In this document: one piece after another, positions 14,257 through 23,830 of the stretch
Layout: each line of letters begins with the position of its first letter
How positions within the stretch are numbered: the first letter of the stretch is position 1
DNA from: Runella sp.
Lineage (GTDB): Bacteria > Bacteroidota > Bacteroidia > Cytophagales > Spirosomataceae
Reading direction: 5' to 3'
Assembly (NCBI RefSeq): GCF_027484545.1
Contig: NZ_JAIXST010000183.1
Span: 1 to 32,069, forward strand
Length of the DNA: 32,069 nt
The notes under the pieces: model-generated
Told to the model about the DNA's origin: nothing
Seen by the model: the letters and a program-made list of their open reading frames with translations, nothing else
The model's database searches: none
Program-made: the position numbers and the translations under genes

Positions 14257-17115
14257 CTACTTTACCTTCACAATCACCGTAGGTTCAAAAGGATACATTC
14301 CGAATTTTTCGCCATAAATCGCCAAACCGCCGTTGCCTTCTACCGCCAAACGAAGTACTAATTCGCCCGTTTGAATGGCTTTTTGTAGGGCCTCGGCGGG
14401 CACGTTCACTTCTACGCGATACCCATAACTGCCGGCTTCGCGGAGCTTTTTGTCTTGCGGTTGATAATGCCACGACAATACGCCACGGTGGTCAGCAGGG
14501 TCGTCGGGCAGATTGAGTTTTCCTGCCGCGATACCGTTGAAACTGATAGCTACGTCACTGGGGAATTTGTACTCATCGGTCATGGGATAAGCGTTCGGAT
14601 TGCGGCTGTTGTCGGCGGTGCCGCCCCCCAACATGTAGTCGCCGTCAATTTTGGCGGCGTTGTCGCGGTCTTTGCCAAACAACTGCTTGGCCGAGGCTTC
14701 CATGATAAACGATGCTCCGCCAACGTTGTCGGTTTTGAGGTCGGTAGGCCATTTGATTTTGTATTCAAAATAACCCGCGCCTGCTCCGTTTACCTTTAGG
14801 CCATCCAGAACGTTCCACTGTTTTTGTGACCATTTGGCATCGCTAAAATTCTTGGGGGCAATGGTCAGCAGCCGAAGTTTTTGCCCGCCACCCGTCACCA
14901 TTTCGTTCGCTTGCGGTTTTTCGACGATATACGTATTGAAGTTGCGGCTCAAGATATTGCCTTTGGCATCTTCAAGCACCAACGACAACACCGCTACTGA
15001 TTTTTCAGTAGGCATAATCACGTAAATGGGTGCTAACGCCTGCTGCATCCAGGGTTTGTAGGCAATTTTTTGGGTAAAACTGTGCCATTTTTTTTCCTGA
15101 CCAAAGGCATCCCAACCGTTGAGCTCAACTTTAAGGGTTAGTTCATTGCCCAAATCTGTACGGCCTGTCATCGAAGAAATCGTGAGCGGGACTTGTACTA
15201 CTTCGGTAGCACGAACGCTTTTAGAAATATCTTGGCCCGTGGTAACGTAAATATCGGCGTGTAAATCTTTGAGTGTCATGCCCTGAACAAAGGCTTCTAA
15301 GCCCGTAAATTTCTGGGTACGGTCAAATTTAAAGTAGCCGTTCCATTCGTTGATGACGTCGTGGTGTTCGGTATAAAGCCAACCTGCCACCAACGGGTAT
15401 TTGCGGAATGCGTTGACCGAACGGTGATAATCCCAAGTCCAGTCCACATCGCCTGCGCTTCCGTCGTAGCCCCATACGTTGCCAAACTCCGAATTGATAT
15501 TGGGTTGTTTGCCAGCGGCATAGCCTTTTTCAAAATTAAAAGTAGACCCTTCAAAAGTCTTGGAAGTTAGGTTTTTGAGGTAATCTTCCCAACCATAACC
15601 AGGTAAATACTCGTGCCAAGAATTGATGTCGGTTTCGGTATGGCCTGCACCGCAGCAGATGGAATTGTCTTCTACCAAGCGGGTAGGGTCGAGGGCTTTG
15701 GCCTTGCGATACATACTTGCTACCCACTGTTGGGTTTCGGGCAAATATTTGTTCACTTTTTTACCATTATCTTCTACTTTGGTCCGCAATCCCCACGTTT
15801 CATTGAAAATAATCCAAGAGAAAATGGCCGGGTGATTGAAATCACGTTTAATGAGTTGCGGTAATACACGTTCCGATTCAGCACGCGCTTCGGCGTTGGG
15901 TTGCCCCCAGAAATTAGGCAAGTCAGACATCACCAAAAGCCCGAGTCTATCCGCCCAATACAGCTTGCGCGGTACGTCAATTTTGATGTGGGTCCGGATG
16001 CCGTTCAGTCCAATATCTTTGGCCAACTTAATTTCATTTTTCATGAATTCATCCGTCGGAAACGTATAAAAACCGTCGGGATGATACGATTGGTCGAGCG
16101 TCAACTGAAGGTAAATCGGTTGGTTGTTAAGCGCAACGTAGGGGTAGTTGGTCTCTGGCAGATTCACTACCGAGATTTTACGCATTCCGAAGTAGGTATT
16201 AACCCCATCAGCCCCCCTCAATCCCCCCATTTGGGGGGAAGCTTTACTCCGCCTCTCTACTTGGAGAGGGGGTTGGGGGCGGTCCGCCGATGCGGTGAGG
16301 TTTGCCTCCACTTCATACAAAAACGGATTCTCCAACGTCCACAGCTTAAAATTGGGCATATCTGCCTCAAACGTCAATTGAGTTTGTCCTTTGGCGATGG
16401 TTTGGGTAGGAACATTACCGGGACGCAGACCTGCAATGTTCAGTTTAAGTTCCAAGTCCTGTGAAGCAGGTTGGGGCAACGTAGCCGTCACTTTTACCTT
16501 ACTGTTGTCAATGTCTGGTGAAAAATGCAGCGTTTCTAAGTAATCTTTAGCGCGAGCTTCCAAGTAAATGGTTTGCCATATACCACGGGCATTGCCGTAG
16601 CCCTGTTTACCGTACAGTGCATAATCGCGCCGTTTGTCGTCTACGCGAATGACCAATTTCTGCATAGCCCCGGCTTTTAAGCCGAGGGAAGAGAGTTCAA
16701 ATTCAAAGGGAACGTAGCCGCCTTCAAAACTGCCCAATTCTTTGCCGTCCAACCAGACGGTAGTTTTGTAATCACTTGCGCCAATGACCACAAACACGCG
16801 TTGACCTTTCCATTCTTTGGGAACGGTTACGGTGCGTTGGTACCAGGCAATGTCGGCCTCATCTTTCACACCCGACAGCTTTGAGCCCCACGGGAAGGGC
16901 ACTTTGATGGTCAAAGGAAATTTTTGAGTGCCTTTGGCCCAGCCTTTTTTTAAGCCTACATCTTCTTTGTCAAACTGAAATGACCAATCCCCGTTGAGAT
17001 TGAGCCAATTGGAGCGTTGCCAATCGGGACGAGGGTGTTCGGGTAGAGGGATGTCTGTTTGGGCAAAAATTGATAAAGTAAGAATGAAAAATGGAATCGT
17101 TAAGTAGAAACGCAT
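14257..17115 (-). CDS. Glycoside hydrolase family 2 protein (large, secreted)
   Basis: 952 residues. The signal peptide (about 1-19, LSIFAQ) is followed by the GH2 N-terminal sugar-binding jelly roll (about 30-190: WLNLNGDWSFQFD, WYQRTV, DYKTTVWLDGKELGSFEGGY), an immunoglobulin-like domain (about 200-320), a TIM barrel (about 325-630) and a C-terminal beta domain of about 250 residues. Acid/base Glu439 is in FNETWG and the nucleophile Glu543 in NSEFG. Substrates in this family include beta-galactosides, glucuronides and mannosides, and none can be chosen here. Residues about 279-302 in the Ig-like domain are encoded by a palindromic repeat that keeps the frame. The catalytic residues are unaffected. 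Confidence 0.9.
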   Translation of the reverse strand: MRFYLTIPFFILTLSIFAQTDIPLPEHPRPDWQRSNWLNLNGDWSFQFDKEDVGLKKGWAKGTQKFPLTIKVPFPWGSKLSGVKDEADIAWYQRTVTVPKEWKGQRVFVVIGASDYKTTVWLDGKELGSFEGGYVPFEFELSSLGLKAGAMQKLVIRVDDKRRDYALYGKQGYGNARGIWQTIYLEARAKDYLETLHFSPDIDNSKVKVTATLPQPASQDLELKLNIAGLRPGNVPTQTIAKGQTQLTFEADMPNFKLWTLENPFLYEVEANLTASADRPQPPLQVERRSKASPQMGGLRGADGVNTYFGMRKISVVNLPETNYPYVALNNQPIYLQLTLDQSYHPDGFYTFPTDEFMKNEIKLAKDIGLNGIRTHIKIDVPRKLYWADRLGLLVMSDLPNFWGQPNAEARAESERVLPQLIKRDFNHPAIFSWIIFNETWGLRTKVEDNGKKVNKYLPETQQWVASMYRKAKALDPTRLVEDNSICCGAGHTETDINSWHEYLPGYGWEDYLKNLTSKTFEGSTFNFEKGYAAGKQPNINSEFGNVWGYDGSAGDVDWTWDYHRSVNAFRKYPLVAGWLYTEHHDVINEWNGYFKFDRTQKFTGLEAFVQGMTLKDLHADIYVTTGQDISKSVRATEVVQVPLTISSMTGRTDLGNELTLKVELNGWDAFGQEKKWHSFTQKIAYKPWMQQALAPIYVIMPTEKSVAVLSLVLEDAKGNILSRNFNTYIVEKPQANEMVTGGGQKLRLLTIAPKNFSDAKWSQKQWNVLDGLKVNGAGAGYFEYKIKWPTDLKTDNVGGASFIMEASAKQLFGKDRDNAAKIDGDYMLGGGTADNSRNPNAYPMTDEYKFPSDVAISFNGIAAGKLNLPDDPADHRGVLSWHYQPQDKKLREAGSYGYRVEVNVPAEALQKAIQTGELVLRLAVEGNGGLAIYGEKFGMYPFEPTVIVKVK
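16211..16280. repeat. Palindromic repeat inside the GH2 coding sequence
   Basis: Outer arms GCCCCC...TCAA and TTGGGGGC enclose two hairpins, TCCCCCCA-TT-TGGGGGGA (16222-16239) and CCTCTC/GAGAGG (16252-16269). The strand-biased G/C runs differ sharply from the surrounding gene. In the GH2 frame it encodes a Pro/Arg/Ser-rich stretch (residues about 279-302). Confidence 0.75.
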
Positions 17116-17233
17116 AGTGGGAAAGTTTTTGTTGTCAAAGCAAAAAATAACAAGAACTTACTAACCTATCAAATTAATTTGGCGAAGTTCAGGTAAGACT
17201 GTTTCTTTACTTTTACAAAAATTCAGAACAATT

Positions 17234-17900
17234 ATGAGCAAAAAGAAAAAGAAGAGTACGGCTGTTGTACAGCCTTCACTTAGTCCCAAAAGTTATCTTA
17301 TACAGGGTAACGCCCGTAAACTTCCAATCCACGAATGTTGGATAAATCCCGACTACCAAGATACGGGATTAGCCTCTATTGTGGTATCACGCATTCACGC
17401 CGGAGGTACCATTTACTTGGGGCTCTTTTTTAGTAGATATTTTTTGTCTTGGATTGAAACAAACAGCTTATCAATTTAACGTGACGGAAGCAAAATATGA
17501 AGAAAAAGTGGAACACCTGTTTTCAATGCAAAATAATGAACCTGTTGCGTATGTGTTGGTACATAACATCATTTACGGGGCTATTGGGTACGCTGAAGAT
17601 TTAGGTTTTAAACCTTGGGACAAAGATTGGCAAATCACGCAGTACATTTTAGAAGAAGACGACGAACGGGTAGAATTAATAGAGTTGGAATTTGGGGACA
17701 ATGGCAGGCCAAAGTTGACGCCTGGGCCTTACGACAACGTGAGAGCCATCAGAGCCCAATTGGAAAAAACAGTGGGAGAAGGTAATTATGATTATATAGG
17801 GCCATTGGACGGTTTGTTTGATGACGATGACTGGGAGGATGATGAAGAGTGGGAAGACGATGATGAAGAAGAGTTTGATGACTATGAAGAAGTAAAATAA
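17234..17900 (+). pseudogene. Frameshifted gene for a small acidic-tailed hypothetical protein
   Basis: Two overlapping frames carry one protein. The first (17234-17479) has MSKKKKK and RKLPIHECWIN...IYLG. The second (from about 17424 to 17900) continues SFLVDIFCLGLKQTAYQFNV, a segment that fits directly after the first. The switch lies at CTC followed by six Ts (17426-17431), so loss of one T or one C restores a protein of about 222 residues. It ends with a long Asp/Glu tract. No domain is recognised. The intact product resembles uncharacterised Bacteroidota proteins with a conserved 'VD.FCLG.K' block. The lesion could be genuine or a homopolymer error in the assembly. Confidence 0.7.
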
Positions 17901-17913
17901 CCAAAGAAATCGA

Positions 17914-18897
17914 ATGAAAAAAAATTTAAAATGGACGGGCATTGCCATAGTGGGGCTTGTTTTCGTTTATTTGGCGGGCCCCCGTTCCGACAAAGCTATG
18001 TTTAACCCCACTCTCCCGACGATTACTTCGGATGTGGTTCAACTGGAAAAGGACATCCAAACTTCCGAAGCCAAATACGGCCTGAAACCCGATAATGAAG
18101 CCCGAATCATTTGGGCAGATACGGCTAAAAAACAAAAGACGAAATACAGCATTGTTTATATCCACGGTTTTGGAGCAACGTGGGCTGAGGGGGATCCCAT
18201 TCATAAACAATTGGCGAAAAAATACGGCTGCAATCTGTATTTGGCTCGCCTCTACGATGCGGGCGTAAAAGACCCGAATGCGTTTGAAAAATTGACCCCC
18301 GAAAATTTTATGGAAAGTGCCAAGTACGCATTGGCCGTTGGTGAAGCCTTGGGCGATAGTGTTATCTTAATCGGGTGCTCGGCAGGAGCACTTTTGAGTA
18401 CTTATTTAGCATCAGAACATCCCGAAATCAAAGCCCTGATGCTGTATTCTCCCTGTTTTAAAGTCAATGGACTGTCATTGGCCACAGGGCCTTGGGGCGA
18501 GCAACTTTTATATCAAATTGGCGGAACTCACCGTGATATTACGCAATATTCTCCCGACCGCGCTAATTATTGGCTGACGCGTTACCATACCAACGGGGTA
18601 TTAACGCTTCAAAAAACCATGGATGCCATCGTACAGCCGGCGGTTTTTGCCAAAATAAAAATGCCTGTTTTTATGGCTTATTATTACAAGGATGAAGAAA
18701 ACCAGGACAAAGTGGTATCGGTTGAAGAAATGCTGAAGGCTTTTGATGAACTTGGTACGCCTGCTTCTTTAAAAAGAAAAGTGGCGCTTCCCAATACGGG
18801 TGATCACGTCATTGCTTCGCATTTTACCTCCAAAGATTTAGAAGGAGTGTTTCGCGAATCGGATAGTTTTTTGAAAGAGGTACTTGGTAAACACTGA
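17914..18897 (+). CDS. Alpha/beta hydrolase, membrane-anchored
   Basis: 327 residues. An N-terminal hydrophobic segment (about 8-22) gives a membrane anchor or uncleaved signal. The fold follows: YIHGFGATW (oxyanion region, about 82-90), nucleophile Ser156 in IGCSAGA, and a C-terminal TGDHVIASH containing the likely catalytic His. It resembles serine hydrolases of lipase or esterase type, but the substrate is unknown. It begins 13 bases after the preceding frameshifted gene, so they probably share a transcript. A hairpin overlaps its stop codon. Confidence 0.85.
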   Translation: MKKNLKWTGIAIVGLVFVYLAGPRSDKAMFNPTLPTITSDVVQLEKDIQTSEAKYGLKPDNEARIIWADTAKKQKTKYSIVYIHGFGATWAEGDPIHKQLAKKYGCNLYLARLYDAGVKDPNAFEKLTPENFMESAKYALAVGEALGDSVILIGCSAGALLSTYLASEHPEIKALMLYSPCFKVNGLSLATGPWGEQLLYQIGGTHRDITQYSPDRANYWLTRYHTNGVLTLQKTMDAIVQPAVFAKIKMPVFMAYYYKDEENQDKVVSVEEMLKAFDELGTPASLKRKVALPNTGDHVIASHFTSKDLEGVFRESDSFLKEVLGKH

Positions 18898-18925
18898 TAG
18901 TATGAGCGGAGAGGCTCGCACTATC
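18896..18925 (+). terminator. Hairpin overlapping the hydrolase stop codon
   Basis: GATAGTATGAGC pairs with GCTCGCACTATC around a 6-base loop, with one mismatch and one wobble. No T-tract follows, so its efficiency as a terminator is doubtful. Confidence 0.4.
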
Positions 18926-19018
18926 ATAATTGGTAAGCAAATGCTGTTAGGCATGTCAGAATGTACCATTTTAGGGTCAAAAAGTTATCAAGCGGTCAAA
19001 AAAACTGCCTTTTTGGTA

Positions 19019-19049
19019 TTGATTAATGCCCTAAAAACACGCATCTTTG
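19019..19049 (+). promoter_or_regulatory. Promoter candidate for the 7TM-DISM gene
   Basis: TTG (19019-19021), 20 bases, then CATCTTTG (19042-19049) fits the -33/-7 spacing of Bacteroidota promoters with one mismatch. It lies 37 bases before the ATG at 19086. Confidence 0.4.
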
Positions 19050-19085
19050 TTAAATTCCCCTCGCTGCTTACCAACCTATTAAAAG

Positions 19086-20762
19086 ATGAAGTTTACCCTG
19101 CCCACACTCTTGTTTTTTTTAGGTATCTATTGTTGCCGGGCTCAACCCTCAAAATTGGTTTATTGGGACCCTAAACAATTGACGGAAATCGGCGGAGATG
19201 CCGGGTACTTTGTGGATAGCACCAACGAACTTTCGTATTTGGAGGTTGCCCAAATTCCCGATACAAAGTTTTTGAAAATCCCCGACAAAATTATCAACCT
19301 CGGTTTTTCACCTTCACGTATATGGTTCAAGTTTGATATACAAAATCGAACCGATGAAGTTATCTACGCCCTGTTTTTAGCGCAGGATATTGATTATATT
19401 GATGCCTATGTGGTAAGTGAGGACACTACCTATTTTATGGAAACCGGTGCTTTGCGCCCTTTTGAACGTCGTTATTTTTCTCTCAACAGTGTAGTATTGA
19501 ACTTAAGTGTAGTATTGAACTTAGGAAAACACCCGAAATACCTGTATGTCGGCCTGAAAGATATGAATGGGTTGGTCTCCCAAATTGAATTGGGCACCAT
19601 CAGGCCGCTCATGAACTGAGTATATCGGGAAACGTTGATCAATGCGTTTGTAATGGGGGTTATGTTGTTGATTATCCTGTTTAGCTTTTTTATGTATTTT
19701 ACCTTAAAAGAGCGAACGTATTTACTTTACGCCCTGCACGTAGTTTTTTCTACCCTTACTTTTCTGAGTTTTGAAGGGTATTTGTTCGATTTTCTTTGGC
19801 GTGAAATGCCTTACATGAACAACGGAATCAATGCGAGCCTGATTCGATTATGCGCGCTTCTGACGAGTATTGGGTTTTCAGTTTCTTTTTTGAATATCAA
19901 AAATGTATTACCTCAGTTGCATCGTCTGTTTCAGGGATTGGGAGCGTTGGCAGTGCTTGTTGTATTTGCAAAATTAATTGGGATTCAAAAAGCCGAAATG
20001 GTTTTTAATATCGTTGTTTTAATTACGTTCTTGTTCTATCTGATTGTCGGATTTTGGCTGTATCGGCGCGGTTTTCGTCCTGCCCGTTTTTATCTTTTGG
20101 GGTGGGGTTTTTACATTTTAGAAATACTGCTCATCGTTTTGACCTTATTTAATATCCTTTCTTTTGACCATATCATTACTTACTACGGCTATCATATCGG
20201 GATTTTATTTCAGTCAACGCTGTTGACGTTTGCGCTCATTGATCGTATCAATATGTTGCGTGTAGAAAGCAAAGAAGCACAGGAATTAGCAATGCAACGC
20301 CTTACAGAAAATGAACGACTCATAGCCGAACAGAATCAGGTATTGGAAAAGAAACTGGAACAACAGCCTACTGCCGCCGGAGAAGATTTACAACGATTTC
20401 TGAAACTGATGCGGGATGAGCGGGAGAAAGTAAAGAAAATTCCGATTGCTACTTTGGAAGGGGTTTTGCTTTTTCCGGTGTCCGACATTGTTCGCGTTGA
20501 AGCCATGGGCAGCTATGCCAATGTCTATTTTTTCAATCGGCAAAAGATGGTGGCTTCTCGGTCGTTGGCAGATTTTGAGCAGCAATTGAAAGAGTACGAT
20601 AATTTCTTCAAAGTTCATAAATCACACATCATCAACCTCAATTTTGTGACCAAATACGTACGGGGCGAAGGAGGAGTTGTTTTTATGGAAGATGGCAGCG
20701 AAGTAGATGTGGCTCGCCGCGTTAAGCCTGATTTTCTACGAGCAATGGGGCTCGAAAGCTAA
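19086..20762 (+). pseudogene. 7TM-DISM sensor with LytTR DNA-binding domain, split by an in-frame TGA
   Basis: One frame runs from 19086 to 20762, interrupted only by TGA at 19617-19619. The first part (177 residues) has a signal peptide (...CCRAQ) and a 7TMR-DISMED2-type extracellular domain (SRIWFKFDIQN, YIDAYVV). The second part has seven hydrophobic segments (7TM-DISM), a coiled coil (about 205-245 of its own count) and a C-terminal LytTR domain (IVRVEAMGSYANVYF, FFKVHKSHIINLNFV). Intact, it would be a membrane sensor coupled directly to DNA binding. An 18-bp tandem duplication (19488-19523) adds six residues (SVVLNL) to the sensor. The segment after the TGA could restart at TTG 19635 but would lack the sensor. 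TGA may derive from TGG or CGA. Confidence 0.78.
19488..19523 (+). repeat. 18-bp perfect tandem duplication
   Basis: AGTGTAGTATTGAACTTA occurs twice back to back (19488-19505, 19506-19523). It is in frame and doubles SVVLNL in the sensor domain. Confidence 0.9.
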
Positions 20763-20792
20763 TCCTTCTGTTTTTCTGTTCCTTATTATGCG

Positions 20793-20891
20793 TCAGCCGT
20801 ACTTGTAAATGAGGTTGAAGCTGCCGTAGATAAACTCATCCTCGCCGTAGGTAAGTTTTGGGTTGCTTAGTGGATAGTAGCCGTAGTAGTT
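20793..20891 (-). pseudogene. C-terminal gene remnant, unrecognised
   Basis: On the reverse strand the sequence ends with a stop at 20793 and reads 32 residues rich in Tyr and Gly (NYYGYYPLSNPKLTYG then EDEFIYGSFNLIYKYG). An in-frame TAA at 20892-20894 closes it upstream. The composition looks protein-like, perhaps a beta-structured C-terminus, but no family is recognised. It lies in the otherwise empty gap 20763-21001 and probably marks the deletion of a larger gene. Confidence 0.4.
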
Positions 20892-21001
20892 TTACATCGA
20901 ATTAGAAGTCGGAATAAGTGATGAGGTCATTAGAAGGCATCTCACTGCTCGCAAAACTTTTAATCCTTTTGTAATTATTGAGCTACATAAATCATAAAAC
21001 C

Positions 21002-21301
21002 ATGAACTTAGAACCGGAAATATCCTCTCTACAAATTCTTGTCAAAAGCCTGTTGATAAGGGAATCCCACTTAGAACTGGAAAATTCTAATTTGAGGAAG
21101 AGAAATACGTTGCTTCGCCAAGAGAATAGCGAACTCAGATCTCAATTAGAGGAAAATTTTTCAAGTTCTCATCAACCGCTGCCAAACGATGATTTGGCGA
21201 AAGGTCAGTCATCCCTGAAACAACAGATTATTTTATTACTGTACAGTCAGGCAGCGTTGGTGAAACACTTTACATTTTCAATATCCTTGATTTTGTTGTA
21301 A
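21002..21301 (+). CDS. Small coiled-coil protein, possibly a transposase fragment
   Basis: About 99 residues from the ATG at 21002; a TTG at 20978 is a weaker start. Residues 1-50 form a Leu/Glu/Arg-rich helix typical of a coiled coil (LENSNLRKRNTLLRQENSEL), then a Ser/Pro-rich linker, then a hydrophobic end. IS66-type transposases start with a similar leucine-zipper helix followed by a Ser-rich segment, so this may be a truncated transposase N-terminus. No catalytic region follows. It may also be a genuine small protein or non-coding. Confidence 0.35.
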   Translation: MNLEPEISSLQILVKSLLIRESHLELENSNLRKRNTLLRQENSELRSQLEENFSSSHQPLPNDDLAKGQSSLKQQIILLLYSQAALVKHFTFSISLILL

Positions 21302-21353
21302 AATTTCATGTACAAATTTGTCCTATAGGTACCTTTTTATACAAAACCTTTTT

Positions 21354-23785
21354 ATGAAAACCTCATTTTTATACATCTGCCTTTTATTGGTTTCTTTTTC
21401 GGCTTTTGCCCAACCCTCCCAAACAGTTCGGGGGAAAATAGTGGACAAAGAATCCAAATTTCCGTTGATAGGAGTAACGGCACTATTACTCAACAATGCA
21501 GCCCAACCCGTAGGAACGGTAACCGACTTGGAAGGCAATTTTCGCTTGTCGCAAGTAGCCGTCGGGCGACAAACCTTGCGTTTTACGTTGGTAGGTTACA
21601 AAGAAATCTTACTCAACAACATAGTGGTGGAAGCGGGACGCGAAACCGTACTGAATCTCGAAATGGAAGAGTCGGTAACGGAGCTCAATACGGTGGTGGT
21701 AAAAGTAAAACGCAACGGGGAAGCCGCCAACGAAATGGCGTTAGTAAGTGCCCGGCAGTTTTCGGTCGAAGAAACGGGGAGATACGCCGGAAGCAGGGGA
21801 GAACCTGCCAGAATGGCGTCCAATTTTGCGGGTGTTCAGGGTGCGGATGATTCCCGTAACGACATTGTGATTCGCGGAAATTCTCCTTCAGGAGTGCTTT
21901 GGCGATTGGAAGGAGTAAACATTCCCAATCCCAACCACTTTGCCATTTCGGGTACGTCGGGTGGTCCGGTCGGGATTATTAACAATAAGTACTTAGCCAA
22001 TTCCGATTTTTTTACGGGTGCTTTTCCTGCGGAATTTGGTAACACAACGGCCGGCGTTTTTGACTTGAAACTCCGCAATGGCAACGATGAAAAACACCAG
22101 CTTTCGGCGCAGTTTGGCTTTTTGGGAACGGAATTTTTGGCCGAAGGGCCCTTGTCCAAAAAAAGCAAAGCTTCGTATTTGGTGACCGGGCGTTATGCGA
22201 ACCTATGGCTGTTTAAAAAAGCGGGAATTGACATTGGTACTCAAGCAACGCCTACTTACGCCGACGGTTTTGCGCGGTTTAATTTTCCTTTGAAAAAGGG
22301 GGGAACGTTGCCATTTGGGGAGTGGGCGGAGCCAGCACGATTGATATTTTGATCAGCGAACAGGAAGCCTCCGAGCGTAATATTTTTGGTCAAAACGACC
22401 GCAATCAATATTTCTCTTCCAACATGGCCACCGGAGGGATTACGTTGAATAAACCACTCAATAAAAGTACATTCTTCAAAGCCACGGTCGCTGTTTCAAC
22501 CAATAGTCAGGATGCCAATCACGACTTTTTATTTTTGCGTAAAAATGCCCAAGGCGACCCGCTTATTGAGAGCAAACGTTTTGTGATTGATTCCATTCGC
22601 CCGTTGTTAGATTATAAATTCACCGAAAATAAGTATTCAGTGGCAACCTATATCAATAAAAAGTGGGGCGTAAAAAGCACATTGAAGGCAGGAATAAACC
22701 TTGATTTGTATAGTTTTACAGCGTTTGATGAAGCACGCGTATTCGATGTAACTACCAAACGTTGGACGCCTTGGAATACACGCTGGAATGCCAATAATGA
22801 AAACTATGCAGTCTTGCAGCCTTATATTCAATTTAAGCATTATTTGACCGAAAATCTTTTATTCAACGTCGGTTTAAGCAGTTTGTATAGCTCCATTAAT
22901 TCCAACAGTTATTCGCCGATTGAACCTCGGGCAGGGTTGGCGTTGGAATTGCCTAATCGTCAAAAACTCACTTTTGCCACGGGATTGCACAGCCAGGGGC
23001 TACCTTCGTATCTGTATTTTTATCACCCTAATTTGAAAAATCTGAATACGGTTCCGTATCCTGTCAAAAATGTAGGTTTTACCAAAAGTTGGCATTTTGT
23101 GGCTGGATACAGCAAGATGTTGGCTGATAATTTGCGTTTGTTGGTGGAAGCGTACTATCAAAACCTATACAATATTCCCGTAGAAGTACAGAAATCGTCG
23201 TTTTCGTTGGTAAACTCGGGAGCTGGTTTTTCACGGATATTTCCCAATCTCCTCCAAAACGGCGGCATTGGTCGCAATTATGGTGCGGAAGTAACGTTGG
23301 AGAAGTTTTTCAGCAACAGTTATTATTTCTTAGTCACAGCCTCGGTGTTTGATGCTAAATACCAAGGTTCAGACAAAATTTGGCGCAATTCGGATTTCAA
23401 TGGTAAGTACGCCTTCAATGCGCTGTTTTCCAAAGAATTTACTTTCAACAAACGCAAAAGCCTGAACATTGGCGCGAAGTTTACAGCAACCGGTGGACGT
23501 TGGTATGGCCCTGTGGATGCCGCACAATCCCTTCAGGCACAGGATATTATTTATGCCGATGCTACCCGCAATTCACTGCAATTCAATCCTTACAAACGCT
23601 TTGACCTCAAAACCGAATATAAAATCAACAGGAATCGCCTAACGCACACCATTGCGGTGGATATTGTGAATGTATTGGGAACCAAGAATCAGTTGAGTTT
23701 GAGTTATATACCACAGGCACCGTATTTTAAGCAGGAGTATCAACTCGGATTTTTGCCTGTGTTCTTTTATCGGATAGATTTTTAG
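21354..23785 (+). pseudogene. TonB-dependent receptor, frameshifted
   Basis: Two frames make one receptor of about 810 residues. The first (21354-22352) has a signal peptide (MKTSFLYICLLLVSFSAFAQ), a carboxypeptidase-regulatory-like domain (VRGKIVDKESKFPLIGV, residues about 22-110) and a TonB plug (DSRNDIVIRGNSPSG, PNPNHFAISG, FPAEFGNTTAGVFDL). The second (about 22304-23785) continues the barrel from NVAIWGVGGASTIDIL to a terminal RIDF. The switch lies at AAAAAGGGGGG (22293-22303). One more G or A there restores a continuous barrel. The ATG at 21354 is chosen because the signal peptide starts there. The intact protein would import an unknown ligand. No partner lipoprotein is adjacent. Assembly error versus real loss is unresolved. 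Confidence 0.85.
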
Positions 23786-23792
23786 GGGAACT

Positions 23793-23822
23793 GCCGGCGT
23801 GAAGTTCAAGCTTCGCGCCGGC
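23793..23822. terminator. Bidirectional terminator between convergent genes
   Basis: GCCGGCGTGAAG pairs with CTTCGCGCCGGC around TTCAAG, 12 pairs with one wobble. It sits between the stops of the TonB receptor (23785) and TerC gene (23831). Confidence 0.65.
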
Positions 23823-23830
23823 GACATTTC

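Noticed and set aside
15901-16464. 187-codon forward frame inside the GH2 gene
   Set aside because: It is antisense to the GH2 Ig-like and TIM-barrel regions. The length comes from the GC-rich palindrome that removes stops.
17426-17431. Programmed frameshift at the T6 run
   Set aside because: No downstream pseudoknot or classic slippery heptamer fits the shift needed. A simple indel is more economical.
18884-19174. Forward frame of 96 codons spanning the hydrolase end and the DISM start
   Set aside because: It overlaps both genes out of frame, starts with GTG inside the hydrolase, and has no protein features.
19617-19619. Selenocysteine recoding of the TGA in the DISM gene
   Set aside because: No selenocysteine insertion signal was recognised after it, and the position is between a sensor and a membrane domain, not in a redox site.
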